From Spirometra erinaceieuropaei (lineage: Eukaryota > Platyhelminthes > Cestoda > Diphyllobothriidea > Diphyllobothriidae), in assembly GCA_902702965.1 (NCBI GenBank), contig CACRXP010000037.1, positions 1,357,358 to 1,421,357 of the forward strand: DNA of 64,000 bases. The letters are read 5' to 3'. A model generated the notes under the pieces. The model saw only the letters and a list, made by a program, of their open reading frames with translations, ran no database searches and had not been told where the DNA came from. A program made the position numbers and the translations under genes. Position 1 is the first letter of the stretch, and each line of letters opens with the position of its first letter. This document shows positions 35,044 through 48,075 of the stretch, in pieces.

Positions 35044-38000
35044 TTTCACGCAGTTGCTTTTTTGGGCCGCATTAGTATAGTCATCCCAACACCGAACCTC
35101 ATTGTCGAAATGAATGAACATTCACAAAAATTCAACGATGCATTTGCTTTTGATTCACTAGAAAATCCTTTCTAGCAAGTTACCTTTTAAGATGTGCTCT
35201 GACAAAGCATTCCTTTGACTAGTTTTTCGTGCACTTTATATTTTTACACAAGGAAACCATGAAAAAATGACAGTGTTGGCCGTTTCCTTCTAGTTGTTAA
35301 AAAATACTGGTGGTTTCCCAACGCAAACGGGAGAACATGGCTTTCTTTTTATATTACGGTCATTTTCGCTGTCTCTGCTTAATTTTGGGCTCCGTTCTAC
35401 GATTATGGATGCGGGGAGAAGTGAACAATAAATACTGGTATTTTGGTGAAACTGCAAATGTTTGACTCGCTCTTCTCCTAACTTACGTATATGCTGAAAC
35501 AAGACAGCACCAAAAGTAATGTTTCGTATATTCAAAATGAAAGTGACTATTTGACGGTAGTCGTTTCTGTGTCAACTTATAGAATTTTCCAGACGGCAGA
35601 ACGATTTCGGCCCATTTAAAAGAAGGATTGCCTGTGTGCGTTATTACTGCACGAATTCTAGCTTATTTGCAAATGTGACTTTAGTAAATCGATAAAACGT
35701 CTGATTCTCTAAAATAGCCTGTATTGTAGCAAAGTAAGTCCCACAGTTTGCATCGGCAAAAAACTAATTTTCAAGTGCGGCAAGCTCTGTTTGGCAGAAC
35801 TCTCAGTAGGACTGACTTATATGGCTTTCTGAACTGGGCATTGGAATAGGTACGCCTCACCCAAGTAATTAAAGCGGACCTGCGCATAATTCCGGAGTGG
35901 GCAAAATATCTCTATGTCATAACCTCAATCATAAAACTAATATAAAACCAAATCGTTGTTCTCTTGAACCTCACCTTACCCAAAACATTTACTCTCCAGT
36001 TAACACTAGTCCCCATTACTCTGTAATTGATCCTGACTAGCCTTGGCGTTAACTTTAGATCTACACTAGCACCTAACTCTTTGCGTAACCCTATTCTTAA
36101 ACGTAATCATAATTTCACTGGAAGTTGACTCAAAGCCACCCGTATTGCAGGCGGTCGCTGTCTTCGTTTCATTGTGTATAACAGCAGACTGAAAAAACAC
36201 GGAAGAGTTAACCTTTGCAAAGCACACTCACCGTCGAAAAACTATCCATTTCAGAAATATAGAAGCCGATTGTAGAGCCCAGTAAACGTGTTGTCTCTTC
36301 AAAATTCATTATTTTTACACATTTCAAGAACACGCCAAATGAATATGCAGCGCAGATGGTAAGTATATGAAATCCATCGTTTATAAGGACAGCAACTCAA
36401 ATTCACATTGGAAACGACATTTTGACAAGTAAACGTGATATTTAATAATTATATTTTAGTAGCGAAACAGGGCTTAGTCAAAGAGATTCACGAAAAACGA
36501 AAACAGAGCGATAATCTGAATATGACTAAGAGTTTTAGTCCACTTAGTCAAGAGTTAGTGAACATCACAAGAAATGTTGATTTGCTTATCTGGAAAGACA
36601 AAATACACGTCGAAGTGGTAACGCAGGCGCATAAAGTCCGTACCATATGAAACATCATGAAATTCTGCCCAAACAGACTATAATTAAGAAGGAAGTAATC
36701 ATCAGTCGTTAGTCGCACCATGCTTATCCTAATGAGCTTCAGCGAATCTTCTACCACATGCGGGGCAGTGAAGTTAAATTAAGAGTGGTTGTTATCACAG
36801 AGAAGATAGGCGACCTCCAAACATTGAAGTACAACAAAACGCTATCATTTAATGAATAGATATGCTTTTTCCTCTTGCGTTGCCGAAAACTAGTTTCTGA
36901 GTTCTACGAGTCTAATTGTGATGATTTGAAGGCCTATTTGCTTCACAACTATCGAAAAGGCTACCATAAAGTTAAACAAGCGAGATACAAATGAAGCCTA
37001 TTGACAGTCGCTGGAGGCAGTACTTGGAGTTGTCGCGCCCTTATTGCATTGGGCTCGAAAAGACTTGACGAGGCCGATTCTTGCGCGGAATGTCTGTTGA
37101 TAGAGGAAACACAATGATAATAGTTGGGTTTTTTTGGTTATGGGTCGGAGACGCTTGAGACTTTCGAGCGGAACTTAACTACAGCTGTCTGAACAGAAAT
37201 CTGTAAGGTTCTTGAGCTGACTTGGTCATTGCGGGGTCAGTAGGTGGATGCAAAACTTCTGTAGGTTGCCTCGCCTACTGAGAAATTCATTGAAGACCAT
37301 CTATCCCTGTGTTCTCCTCTGACTTCGACTCTGGAGTAAGACCAACTTTCAGTAATACAAGTGTCGGCTCTTTTGATCTGTCATAATTTTGCGACATTAA
37401 GGATTCTTGAACGAGGCAATTTAAACGTGGATAATAGATTAACTTTCTAGCGAGGGTAAACGGGGATAAAGTTTGGTTGGCAGACGTCGCTAGTCTGGGC
37501 AACGTCTGTCATTTTTATATTCTGCGTCTGGTTGCTTAAACAGCTCAGTCCGGTTGGCTGTATGACCGCTTAAACATCAGTTTAGTGGATATTTATAGCG
37601 ATTTTGAAAACATGTGCTGGTGAGAGTTGGTTGGTGTCGTTCAGTGAAGCTGAACATTTTTCATTGTACCAGCAATAAGCAAACCAAAAACGGCTAAAGA
37701 GGTAGCTATTATAAGAGTCATCTGGCCTATTTCTTTTATTCCAGTCACCAACAAAAACATGTACATCATAGCGATCACTTCCTACCACTGCAAATGGAGT
37801 GTTTATTTATCATGCAGATCGCGTATGTTTGTTGGTTTGTAAACAGAAATCCCCGAAACGTCAGTAAAACTTCTCTTAAGTAATTCCTATGATAGCTAGT
37901 TTTTGTCTAAATGCAATACCTGGTCATACTGATTCGAGAGCTCTCATCGTACCGTGTCTACCAGAAAAACCTTATGGAAAAATTTCCCGGACGACATAGA

Positions 38001-38317
38001 GGTTGACTACCGGTATGTTGATTTACTAAGAACCGCGATCACAGACTCAGTTTTCAGAATTTTAGTACAGTGGTTGAAGAACGCTCGCACATGTCGTCGT
38101 TATTTAATTAAGAGCTCTTTCTGATTGAGCAGTCTGACTCACATACTACGCGCCTGTATCACTGGTGAAGGATGATATTTTGTGTCCGTTCCTGTGGATG
38201 GCGTAACATGTTCGTAACAAAATGATCGGAAATGATGTATCAGAGGCGGGCTTGCAACGACGGCGTATCAGATCATACTGACAGCGCTATCGCTGGTTCG
38301 AGACTGCCTATTCGCCA
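35044..38317. other. Gene-free AT-rich region
   Basis: No confident gene. One possible exon at 36460-36617 is listed separately. The stretch 35930-36120 is C-rich on one strand with scattered CCTAAC/AACCCT words. Confidence 0.5.
36460..36617 (+). CDS. Possible exon of an unknown gene
   Basis: A good acceptor (TTATATTTTAG) is followed by 52 open codons of hydrophilic, Lys/Glu/Asn-rich sequence (AKQGLVKEIHEKRKQSDNLN... ending IHVEV) and then a GTAACG donor. It would begin two bases into a codon and end in phase 0. No domain recognised; composition suggests a coiled coil or linker. No flanking exons were found, so chance is a real possibility. Confidence 0.2.
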
Positions 38318-38395
38318 GTCCCGAGTTACCCTAGCATAATGTACAGAGCGTTATCCTACACACAAATCCGTCCGGTTCGAGCCTCTGCCTTACAT
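38318..38395 (+). repeat. Possible tRNA-derived SINE head
   Basis: TAGCATAATGTACAGAGCG resembles a pol III A box and D arm, and about 40 bases later GGTTCGAGCC resembles a B box. The acceptor and T stems do not pair, so it is not a tRNA gene. It lies about 200 bases from the LINE 3' end. Weak evidence. Confidence 0.25.
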
Positions 38396-38691
38396 ATTTC
38401 CTCCTGAATCTGTTTATTAATTGGTACCAGAATAAAAATTTGTAGTCAGGGCTAAGTTGCAACTGACCTTCACCGAAAGTCATTGCACTGCGTGTTACCA
38501 TCGGAAGAGCCGGATAGCCAACAGGTAAGCTAATCGCTAAATTTCAGCACATGAAACAGAACATGCTTTTCCCCTTCTCCTACTAAAGAGAGAGAGGGGG
38601 GAACGCGCTTTATTTCAAAATCATATGTACAAAATTTTCAGCAAAAAGTTGGCTCCATTCACTATAGGCAGTAAATAAGTTAATAGATTAT

Positions 38692-39978
38692 TCAAGAGTC
38701 AAAGTTTAGCACAAAGAAACGATTATTATGGGATAGTTCAAGTCTTAACTTCTGTATTTCTGTCTCTTCGCACGTAAGATAGCGCGCTAGGAATGGCAAT
38801 ACAGAAGCTCGATAAGCCGATGTACGACAGGATATAAGACGGAAGTTGCGGCGCATCGGGCGGGAAGACTTGGCAGACATAAGATCAGAATGTAGGGGAT
38901 GGGCAACGTCATCTAGAATTCGACCAGCAAATTGCTTGACCGCATTGAAGTGTCGTTGTAAGATTGTGTCAACTAAAAAAATATAAGAAACGCCAGCAGC
39001 AGAAGAGAGCATGCGGAGGATTCGTTTCAAAATTAAAAGATCCTTTTTTAACAAAGCAGGAAAAACGACAGGAGAACAGTATAGGATAAGAGGAAGAATG
39101 CAGGCATCAATGAATCGCCAGACTAAGGGTTGAGGTGTGTGGTGGGAACGTAAACGACGAATGTAGTAAAGAAGTGTACGAACTTTAATAAATAGGGACT
39201 CAATATGGAGGGAAAAAGAAAGATTTGAGGACAAAGTAACGCCGAGATACCTGAAAGAGGATAGCTCATTAGGAAGAATGTCAGAGGAATCAGGGTTAGG
39301 AGAGGGCCACAGTCGAAAAATACACTGAACGGATTTTTGGTTGTTAATTAGGAGACTATTTTCCTCCGACCACGCTAGGACATGGTTTAGGCCATCTTTT
39401 AGAGACCGGAGGTGTGTCTGACTTTTGAGAGGGTGTCCAACAACCACATCGTCAGCATACTTGACCAGAAGACAGTCATTAGGGGACGTGAGATCATCAG
39501 TGTGGAGGGAGAAAAGGTGAGGGGATAGAATGGAACCTTGAAGAACACCGCAGTCGTTCGGAAGGGTCGAAGGTTTCCTCTTGCCAGATTGGACAAATTG
39601 GGTGCGGAAGGTAAAATAATCGCTCAGCCAAGAGACGACCCAGCCTGGAGAGCCACATACGGAGGTTTTGGAAAGGAGAAGAGGGCGCGGGACGGTATTG
39701 AAGGCGGAGGAGTAATCAAGAAAAGCGCACGCATGCTCGCGGCAACCCTTGTCTAAGGCTTTTAGAGCAGAGTGGACCACAAGAGCGACAGCATCTAAAG
39801 TACTCCGTTTAGCTTTGTATGCAAATTGTAAGGGGTCGGAAAAACTGGAAGAAATAGGCTTTATGATACCTAGGGCAACTCTTTCAGCAAGCTTTATTAT
39901 TGCAGAGGAGCAGGCACTTGGGCGAAAAGATTTAGGACCAAAGTTAGCAGGCTTTTTAGGGATGGGAGTGATTCTCAC
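38692..39978 (-). pseudogene. LINE reverse transcriptase (CR1/Rex1-like)
   Basis: An open frame of 428 codons. RT blocks in order: RPSACSSAIIKLAERV (about residues 20-34), FAYKAKRSTLDAV (52-64), AFLDYSSAFNT with the catalytic Asp (85-95), GVLQGSILSPHLF (144-156) and the active-site KYADD (173-177), then thumb sequence (FRYLGVTLS). The RT copies the element's RNA at a nicked target site. The frame is uninterrupted from the finger domain to the stop at 38692, but it begins with a frameshift from the upstream ORF at about 39956-39978, so it is classed as a disrupted gene. Confidence 0.85.
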
Positions 39979-41600
39979 TACGCCAGGCGTCAGAAATCTT
40001 GGACTCCATGAAAGACATATTGATTAGGTGCGTTAAAATAGGGGCTATCTGAGAACTGCAAGATTTAAGAGGAAAAAGCGAGACGCCATCCGGTCCGGCA
40101 GCTGTTGATCCACGTACCTTTTTAAGGCGTTTCTCTACTGTTGCCGAAGACACGGGTTGGAATGTACTCGGTGATAGGGGAATGTCTTCTAAGGGAAGAT
40201 GGGAGTCATTGTGACTAAATATAAAATTTTTATTTAGGGAGTCTAAATCTGCATCTACATGCACCAGCGTGTTACGATGGCCAGTGAGACGCCTAAGATT
40301 TTTCCAAATCTCAGCTGAGGAAGGGGGGAAAGGGGGGGAGTAAGAAGAGGAAAAAGTTGGCTGACAAACAGGCTATTTAGCCTGTCAATCTCTGTTTTTA
40401 TTAAGACGGTAACGTCCTTAAGGTTATCACGTAAGCCTAGCTTGTAAAGGAGTTCTTTTTTACGTCTTAGCGATTTCAGATAGGGGGAAGAAATTCTATC
40501 CGGTCGTACCATAACAGTATCAAAAGGGCAGCAAATATCGAAAATTTCATTTAAAAACGCTGTCAGGTTGGAGGAACAGGATTCAACGTTAGAATGTTCA
40601 AGGAAAGTGGGGATAGTAAGAGAAATGCAAGTCTGAAGCATGAGAATGTTTTGGGTGGACGTGTTGCGAACCTTAACCTTTCTCTCAGGCTTGGCAAGCA
40701 ATGCACGTTTTGAAGTGGAATAGATTTTTGGAAGGCGCAATAAAGTGGAATGGTCAGAACCTGACAATGGAGCCCTGTTTTTTACGCAAAAAGCTTGCTG
40801 TGGTTAGTCAGAATATGATCAAGAGGGGCATCTGCGCGAGTATTAAAGGAGACAAGATCATCGAAGCCTAAAAGTGTAAGGGGAAGTAAATTCACGCGAT
40901 TAAAATCACCGCATAAGAGAGTAAGATAGTCGGAGGATAATATAACAAGTTTTTTTGAGGGGAAGTTGAAAAAACGGGTTAATGCGCCTTCGCAGGTAGA
41001 GGGGGGAATGTTAATACTAACAAATATGATGCCTTTAAAATTACTTAACAAACGGGGCTTACATAAAACAGTGATTACATCTGTCAAGTCATCAGAGTAA
41101 GAAAAAAGGGACTTAGAGTCTCTACACCAATTTTGATTAACGAAAATGGCAACGCCTCCACCTCTGCCACAAGATAAAGATTTTCTATCTGTTCGAAAAC
41201 AGTAGAAGGATGGGGGAGTAATTAGTCGCGAATTAATGTCACTATTTATTCACGTCTCTTGAAGGCAAACAACTTCAGTTTTGCTGTGTTCTTTTTTCGA
41301 CAAAAGTAGCTCCAAATCATGGGTTTTGTTGAAAATAGAACGACAGTTGGTCGACAAGAAGGCAGGAATTGACAATTTGTGATTTGGCTGACGTTTGAAT
41401 GCGAATTGCCAGCCACAACGGTGTTTTCTCCGATGCATAGGCCGTTGTTGACGAATATTTGATAAATTCAACACAGAACGATCACAAATACGACATATTG
41501 GCCGTAAAGTACAACAGTTTGCATTATGGTCGTTCGTAAGTGAAATTGACAATTTAATTCCGTTCAAAAGGGTGATAGCGTACTGTAGAGACGACCTCAT
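39956..41600 (-). pseudogene. LINE APE-type endonuclease and linker to RT
   Basis: Motifs of an apurinic-type endonuclease occur in order: STNCRSIFNKT and VCLQET (the Glu motif; about 41260-41340), RGGGVAIFVNQNW (about 41130-41165), LLCGDFNRVN (about 40900), and GSDHSTLL (about 40740-40770, the terminal SDH). The linker to RT follows (RLKKVRGSTAAGPDGVS, about 40090). Breaks: TGA directly after QET, where this family usually has Trp; a frameshift at about 40780; another at about 40260; and one at about 39965. All catalytic motifs are present although the frame is broken. Confidence 0.75.
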
Positions 41601-44600
41601 AATCTTAGCTCAGACAAACAAAGGATGCAAAACAGTTTTATATATCGAAGAGAAAAAGGCACAATAATGTAAAATTAGTAAAAATCCACACGTGAATGAA
41701 GAGCTACAAAAATGGCGGCTCAACTTCAAAAGCCCGCCTACCAGCATACAAGACAGGTTTCCCCTCACAAAAATTCTTGGGGATAATAATGGCTCTAGTG
41801 AAACGGTGTACTGAATCCTCTACAATGGAATATTTGCTTTTCTAGATTCCCTCAAAAATCTTTCCAAAGAGATAAATCCCAGAGCATAGCAAACATGAGA
41901 AAAGGCCATAAAAAGGCAAAAGACATACGGATTAACAACGTATCCAACTTTCGTGGCATATACTGTAAAACAAAGAATAACTCCGGCGTGATCTGCAATG
42001 CTATAATTGAAGGTAGGTGGTTTTTCAGTTCTCTTTTGCCAGAAACTAACCCAACGGCGGTATCTTACGCGCATCTGCCTATGTGCAGACTGACATATGC
42101 TGCAATAATATTGAATTTTGACTGTCCCTTTAGTTAGCGTTACGGCTGGTAAAACGTCTCCAGAACAATACACTGGTATGCATTTTCACAGAAAATTCAT
42201 CGTCAGGAGCAGGGATCAGAACATGAGGAGTTGGTCTTGGATATCTTTCGAGCACTCAAAATACACTGGAACACTTTCCTATGAAACTCCGTTAGAAGGC
42301 GTAGAGTTGATGCTTTAGCCACAGGCTGAAGCGGTGAACAGTTAAACTTCATGGCCAATAGCAGTCAAAAAAACAAACCTGAGGACCAAACACTGCTCAA
42401 GCGATTGCGACGGCCAGACGCGGTTTTAAAGCATGTTTTTTGGAAGTCCAGCGAGTGGATGAAGTACAAACCTATTCTGGACTTGTGATATAAAGTTGAA
42501 ATAAAACCGTTTGGATGTCCATGCTAAGACGGACACCACACGCCCTTATATTTGTCTCTTTTAAACATTAATCTCAAGCGACCAATCACCCCAGAATTTA
42601 AAAAAATATAGCAAACTTATTATACCAACGCCTTTATGCTATTGAGGGGGAATATTTGTGCCCCCTGAAACCTGAAGTACGGTAGTAAATTGGCTTAATT
42701 CCTAATGGGTGTGAGTAGCAAACTTAATCACGCAAACTACAGAGGTATTGCAGTGGCATCGATAAAACATCAGAAGCAGTTTGGGATGAAGTCTGTCCAC
42801 TGGGCTATAGCGCAGAAATTGCGGCCCCGTCTCATTTGAAATGGGTGTTATTCAATTGAAAAAATTCGGTCATAATGCTTGTCTCATGGATAATTTTATC
42901 TGCAACCTTCCTAAACTACAGACAATCGTCACTAATCCTAAATGAACAACGAAGATTTGGGCAGTGACAACGAAAATGATTAAGAAACACGTTAAAGACA
43001 ACAAGACCGTAAGCCTCATTATGGAATTTTTGCTAAAATACAGACTGGCAGGCAAAGCCATGTGATTTTCTGAAGCTTTTTGCTTCGTCTTAAAAGGGCT
43101 TAGTGCTTAGAACATAACGTCTGCTATCTACTGCGCTTTTCCTACGCGCTCGCCCCAACGCGTATATTTTGATTCAGGTAATCACATAAAAATGAGACCA
43201 CACATGAATATCAGCCGGTTAAAATCCCCCTTCCAGGTTAAACTGATGCACCTACAGCAGTTAACCGTTATTTTCATAATTTGTTGACCTCGATAAACAT
43301 GTTAAGCCAGACATGCGTTGGACATTATTTGATATCATAATTGCTTGCCATATTGCGCAAAATATGATTTCTAACAAAAACTATGTTTCTAAGTTATGTT
43401 TCATCGAAAAGCATGCGATATTTTAACAATAATTAGATAAACATTATATTTATTATTATATTAATATTCATTGTTTGTGTATTTTGTGCTGCCAACTCTT
43501 ATGGATCGTACCCGCAAATTTGTGTTTGCTCGTTTAGCAGAAAATGGTAATCTGCATGACAATGCTTTACACTGACAAATGATTCCACTCAGTACAAAAG
43601 TAAACCAAACCAGGTGTGTTAAGCCATGTCAGCTACATGAAAGGAATTTTTTTTATCAAAAATTGGGCTTTCACATTATTGCGTTTTGTGCCCCAAAAGC
43701 TAATTATTGGTACTGGTAAATAATCTCGAAACAGTCCTTATAGGCCCGTCCAGCAAACAGCTAAAATTATTATATTAGAACACTTAACTATCTGAGTGAC
43801 CTTTTCAGTTAGTAGTTAATTAAGGAAAACCTTTTTCTTAGCCGGTCATTTGAGAAATATTTTAGTATACATTTGGTTAATTTAAAAGGCATTGATATTC
43901 AAGGAATTAACATTTTTACTTTAAAGTTCTGGTTAGAGAGCTATATGAAATTTCCGCAAAGGCAGAAAATGTCAATGAGGATCAGGCAAACGTACAGTCA
44001 AATAGCCGTTCCAATTTTTTTCCTGAAGTTTCATTAAAAAGTTGGGGAGCGTGTGTAGCAGTCCACGTATAACGCTTAAGTTAAACACTTATCAATCCGA
44101 ATTCGACAATGTTTGTCACGGGTCTCCTTTGAGGGAGTCTATTTTCTCTGTCTGCTAGGGTAGTTATTTAGGTATAGCTGCATATATGGCATCGAACGTC
44201 ATTAAAACTGCCTTTTATACTTCGGGATATTTAGTACCTGAATGGCACTGAGTTTGCATACGTTTGTCCTTTACATTCATATAGCAGGGACCGAAGCGTC
44301 TTGACCATGAGTATAATTGCATAACTGGATTCCAAAAAATAGACTTACGTTGAGAAGGCGGTTACCCAGCGAGTTAGTGGGCCTTTGAGGACTTCGTCTT
44401 TTCAGTTGCAATGAATAATTCTTCCTTTGGACCTACTTGGTAAACAACCCTTTCCCCAGACCACTAGTACTTTGCAGATCCCCGTTTTTTACTTAGACGG
44501 TTTTCAATCCAAAATCATGACTTTTCTGTCTAAACCTTTGACTTGGGATCACTTTTCCAGTCAAGCAGTTCACCACCGGCTTACATTCATAATATAACAT

Positions 44601-44943
44601 GTAAGATCGATAAATTTGTAGTTGCGTCACGCAGCGTCCATGTCGTAAGTAAACTGAATAGCTTTGATTAATTTTTGTACGACGCGAACCCATTCGGGGG
44701 CTTAAAACTTTGTCCAGTTCTTTGTCTTGAACGAAATATGTTTTCCTCGCCGGGGGCGTAGCCGATCCTTATCAGATGCCTTTGCTCTTGTTGCACAGAG
44801 CACCTATTTTTTGCTAAAATGTGCGGGATCCGTATAAAACAGATAAAAGCTTGAAAGATGCTCAAAAACACAAATGTTCTTTCTGGAATCTGAATACGTG
44901 GATGCTAGTGATGACTGAGAACTAAATAGACATCTGCAAATGT

Positions 44944-44966
44944 GGGACCATATGACCATATGACCA
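44944..44966. repeat. Short tandem repeat (GACCATAT)3
   Basis: Three consecutive 8-base units, the last lacking its final base. Confidence 0.7.
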
Positions 44967-45371
44967 TAATCCTGATGAAGTCGATAAAATCAGTGCGCTC
45001 GTAAACCGTAACACGCAAAATTATTTAATCGTTTCTTGTCAAGATGCTTAACGAAAACAACTTATTTTGAGGTTTTACGCATTTCGGGTTATACCCTTCA
45101 TCGTAGGAGCCTGGTGTCTTAATACAGACTAAATAAGATGACAGTGAACAACTAGTTTGCATGTGGGGGAATGACTTCTAACTTCTAACTTCAAAACGGT
45201 CAATTTCTTACATAAACGTTTTAAGGGAAATGCAAACCCTATGTGTTTAGGACAAAGCACGATCTAATTACGCTTTCAAGTGTAATAGCTGAAATCATTC
45301 TAGCTGCTTCGAGTCTGTTGGTTGTTTGTTAGGCTAGACGCGTTTATCATTCCCCAATTTTGAATTTATAG

Positions 45372-45428
45372 CTAATTATATGATAATTACAATAATAATT
45401 TTAGATAATTATAGATAATTATAATCAT
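45372..45428. repeat. AT-rich imperfect tandem repeat
   Basis: Repeated ATAATTA/GATAATTATA words over about 57 bases. Confidence 0.6.
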
Positions 45429-45782
45429 CTAGGCCGATCAGCCGTCTCACAAACGTATACTCTACTCTTATACAGAATTACATGATCGAACTAAACCCAA
45501 ATTAAACAATCTAAAAATAGAGAACCTATTTTTTATTAGTCCAAATTTCTCCGTAATTTACAGATGCCTAAGGCATGACCATATATTGATATCTAAGCGG
45601 CAAATTGTGACTCAAATTAGATTATACGGCACACCAAATTACTCGCTGTTTCTGCCGCAATAATCCCCATTAGTAGTCTTGGTCCGCTTGCCGGTATTTC
45701 ATCTTCTCCACTTCAGTCTTTTTGGCTTGTAGACACTGTAAGGTGGTTGATGTTGCCCTCTGTTTAATAGCGATGATACTAC

Positions 45783-46071
45783 CAGAAAAAATGACCACGC
45801 AAAGTGCCGCCAGAAAGATGAGTTAACATTCACGCTTGCGTACACCACGATCTCCTGAGATGGGGTAATTGAAAGGGAACACAGTTTCACTAATGAATTG
45901 ATGGAAAGCGGCTGTCGGCGTATATTTTCTGACGCCTCCAAATTTAGGTGTGTGCCTTTTTCTATGTGGAGGTCGTACATTACGCACTTAAGCGCGAATG
46001 CCGGCTTGAGCGTGAAGTCCAATTCCCATAGACGTGCGGCACTCTCTGACAGGTCGGCGGGCGCGTAAACG
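45783..46071 (-). CDS. Possible exon of an unknown gene
   Basis: On the minus strand, after GTAAGCAG as acceptor, the frame stays open for about 96 codons to a possible CTG|GTAGTA donor. The sequence has a natural look (LWELDFTLKPAFALKCVM, LHIEKGTHLNLEAS, SLSITPSQEIVVYASVNVNS) with alternating hydrophobic residues as in extracellular beta-sandwich domains, one N-glycosylation-like NSS, and a hydrophobic C-terminal run. I do not recognise the family and found no partner exons. Confidence 0.3.
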
Positions 46072-47269
46072 CTGCTTACAACTCGACACTAGTCGTTGTA
46101 TACAGCGGATAAGCATTGGTGTAGTTCGCGAAACCGGCGTACGTCTGTTTTCACTTCCTTTTGGGACGTTTATAAAATGACGAAAAACCGAAAAGAGCAT
46201 GGCTAGTTCAAACTGCTTTTGTTTATCACGCATTCACCTAGCTCATGGACTCTGTCAAGCATTGCGCGGCTGGAGTAGGTTCTATTTATTAAAAACCATA
46301 CACGTTAACTGGCGGCGCACGCAGGATTGTTCCCAAATCTTATAATTATTAAAATGCAAATACCTTCAGGCTAATCAATAAACTTGACAGTCAGCATGCC
46401 TTCCGTCAATGTGTTCGGTCTGGAGTTTTTGTTAAGAATGCACATTCATATCATATGTCACATTCTGCCACTGTGTTTTGAAATTCTTACTTTTATAATA
46501 AAACTAAATTAAATGGGAGTCTTATCAGGTTAGACGACACATGCTTTTTAAGCTTTTTTGCCGTACAATCGTTAGTTTATTAACTAAACTGGATAATGGC
46601 GGTTAGTCTCTAAGACTGCTTGTTGATATCATAGTTAAAACGTACACAGCCAGACAAATGGCAATAGTTAGTAACTGGCAAGTGCTTGCTCTGGGCAAAA
46701 AACTATTTTCCGTTTTTGAGCCTGCAGCACGCATAAGTCTTTAGGATCCCTGCATTGTAAAGTATCATTCAAGATGGCCCTTTCAGACGCTGGTTGCACG
46801 TATGCTCTCCTTTATCGATGGACTAACAATAATAAGAAATAGCCATCTTAAGTCGGCATAGTGTGACAATCATCCGTTTGATCGCCGCTACTAGCATCCG
46901 CTGGTCCTTCCCAGTTTTGAGAAGGTCTAGATCAGTTCCAGTCATTCGCGGACAGACTGAAACATGTTTGACAGGTTAAGACGATGACTACAAGTTGGTG
47001 TGGCGCACCATCCTTGTTTGGTCTGATAGGGTGGCAGGTGTAACAAGAAGTTCGAGGGGACAGCAGACGACGACGAAATGAAAATTATCAACCTTGATGG
47101 TGGTAATACCCTAGCAGCGGATATGCTATTTAATGTAACGTTAACTAAGATTTTGAAACGCAATTTCAATTAAAAGTTATTACCTGAGAAGGGCTGTCAT
47201 GTTAATTATCATGTCGCATAATGTAAATACAATAAGAGAACACCAGGATGTCGCCTAATGAAGGACCGC
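46072..47269. other. No recognisable gene
   Basis: Short ORFs only (for example 46942-47169 minus, low complexity); nothing supported. Confidence 0.5.
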
Positions 47270-48075
47270 TTTTATGACCCACATTCCGTAAAAATAACAA
47301 ATTAAGTAACGTGCAGTTTTCCCATTAATTTCAATGCCCTTATAAATTTTAATATATTTTATAAGAAACATGCATAACATTACTTTTTTATTCTACTCAT
47401 CTAGCAGCACATTTTTTCCCTTTAAATTTCATACACGAGGAAAGGGCATCGTTCGGTTTTAAAAACTGTCTCAATTTCCGAACTACTTACACTCCTTACA
47501 CTTGCATTTGGGGTTTGTAAACCACAGTCTGTTTATCTCCCCTGTAAAACATTCACATTTTTCCGCATGTTATTTGAAATAGGGAATATAGGTCGTATTC
47601 AATTTTGTAGTGGATGTGGACCATGTTGTCCACCTTGTACGACATTGATAGGTGTGTTGGTGAGATATTGCGTGACTGGACATTTCATGGCCATGAAACG
47701 TCTCATGATTAGAACCTTTTAAAAACCAAAATGCACTCTTTTACCATGTATAAAATTTGAAGAAGATAAAAATGTCAGTCGAGTGATCCGAAGAAGGAGG
47801 GTCTTCTCCATGCTGTCTATAAAATATAGTTAAATTTGTAAGAATAATAAAAATTCTTAAAAATGCATTCTGCTTAAATGGTCATTGTTTTGAAAGCAAT
47901 TTACACAGGTAGTTGGTGAAGAGCACATTCAAAAGCCGACATCTTGACGCATCTAAAACATCTCAGTATGACGCAATAGGACAATTAATATAACAGCTCA
48001 GCAAAAGTAATATTTTCGGATTCAAAACGAATTTCGAAGTTTCGGTAAATATTTCATAAAAATGCACAGCTACTG
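47270..48075. mobile_element. Foldback MITE, copy 3 (degenerate, left end eroded)
   Basis: The right arm ends AGCTACTG followed by TA at 48076-48077. It contains AAAAGCCGACATCTTGACGC and TTCGGTAAATATTTCAT, matching the right arms at 20.2 and 51.3 kb. The left arm is recognisable from about 47280 (CCGTAAAAATAACAAATTAAG, then CCCATTAATTTCAATG). The loop contains TGGATGTGGACCATGTTGT, the reverse complement of copy 1's loop, so the loop is inverted relative to copies 1 and 2. The terminal part of the left arm is not visible. Oldest-looking copy of the three. Confidence 0.6.

Larger units (their letters stand above)
38590..41640 (-). mobile_element. CR1/Rex1-type non-LTR retrotransposon (LINE), nearly full length
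   Basis: On the minus strand an APE-type endonuclease region (41600-40255) is followed by a reverse transcriptase (39978-38692), then a ~100-base 3' UTR with AATAAA at about 38610 and a TC-rich end (about 38590). Domain order and the RT sequence (YSSAFNT, LQGSILSPHLFSLHTDDL, KYADDVV) suit the CR1/Rex1-Babar group. Only a few lesions are seen: one nonsense codon and about three frameshifts, so it is a fairly recent copy. No poly(A) tail is seen, as is usual for CR1-like elements. The 5' end is approximate. Confidence 0.85.
41641..45782. other. Gene-free AT-rich region
   Basis: No gene or known repeat seen; only short ORFs. Two small simple repeats are listed separately (44944 and 45372). Confidence 0.5.

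Noticed and set aside
34230..35121. ORFs of 281 and 282 codons on either strand
   Set aside because: Made almost wholly of N from the assembly gap.
35930..36120. C-rich stretch with CCTAAC/AACCCT words resembling decayed telomere repeat
   Set aside because: Words are scattered and irregular with no periodicity; composition alone explains them.
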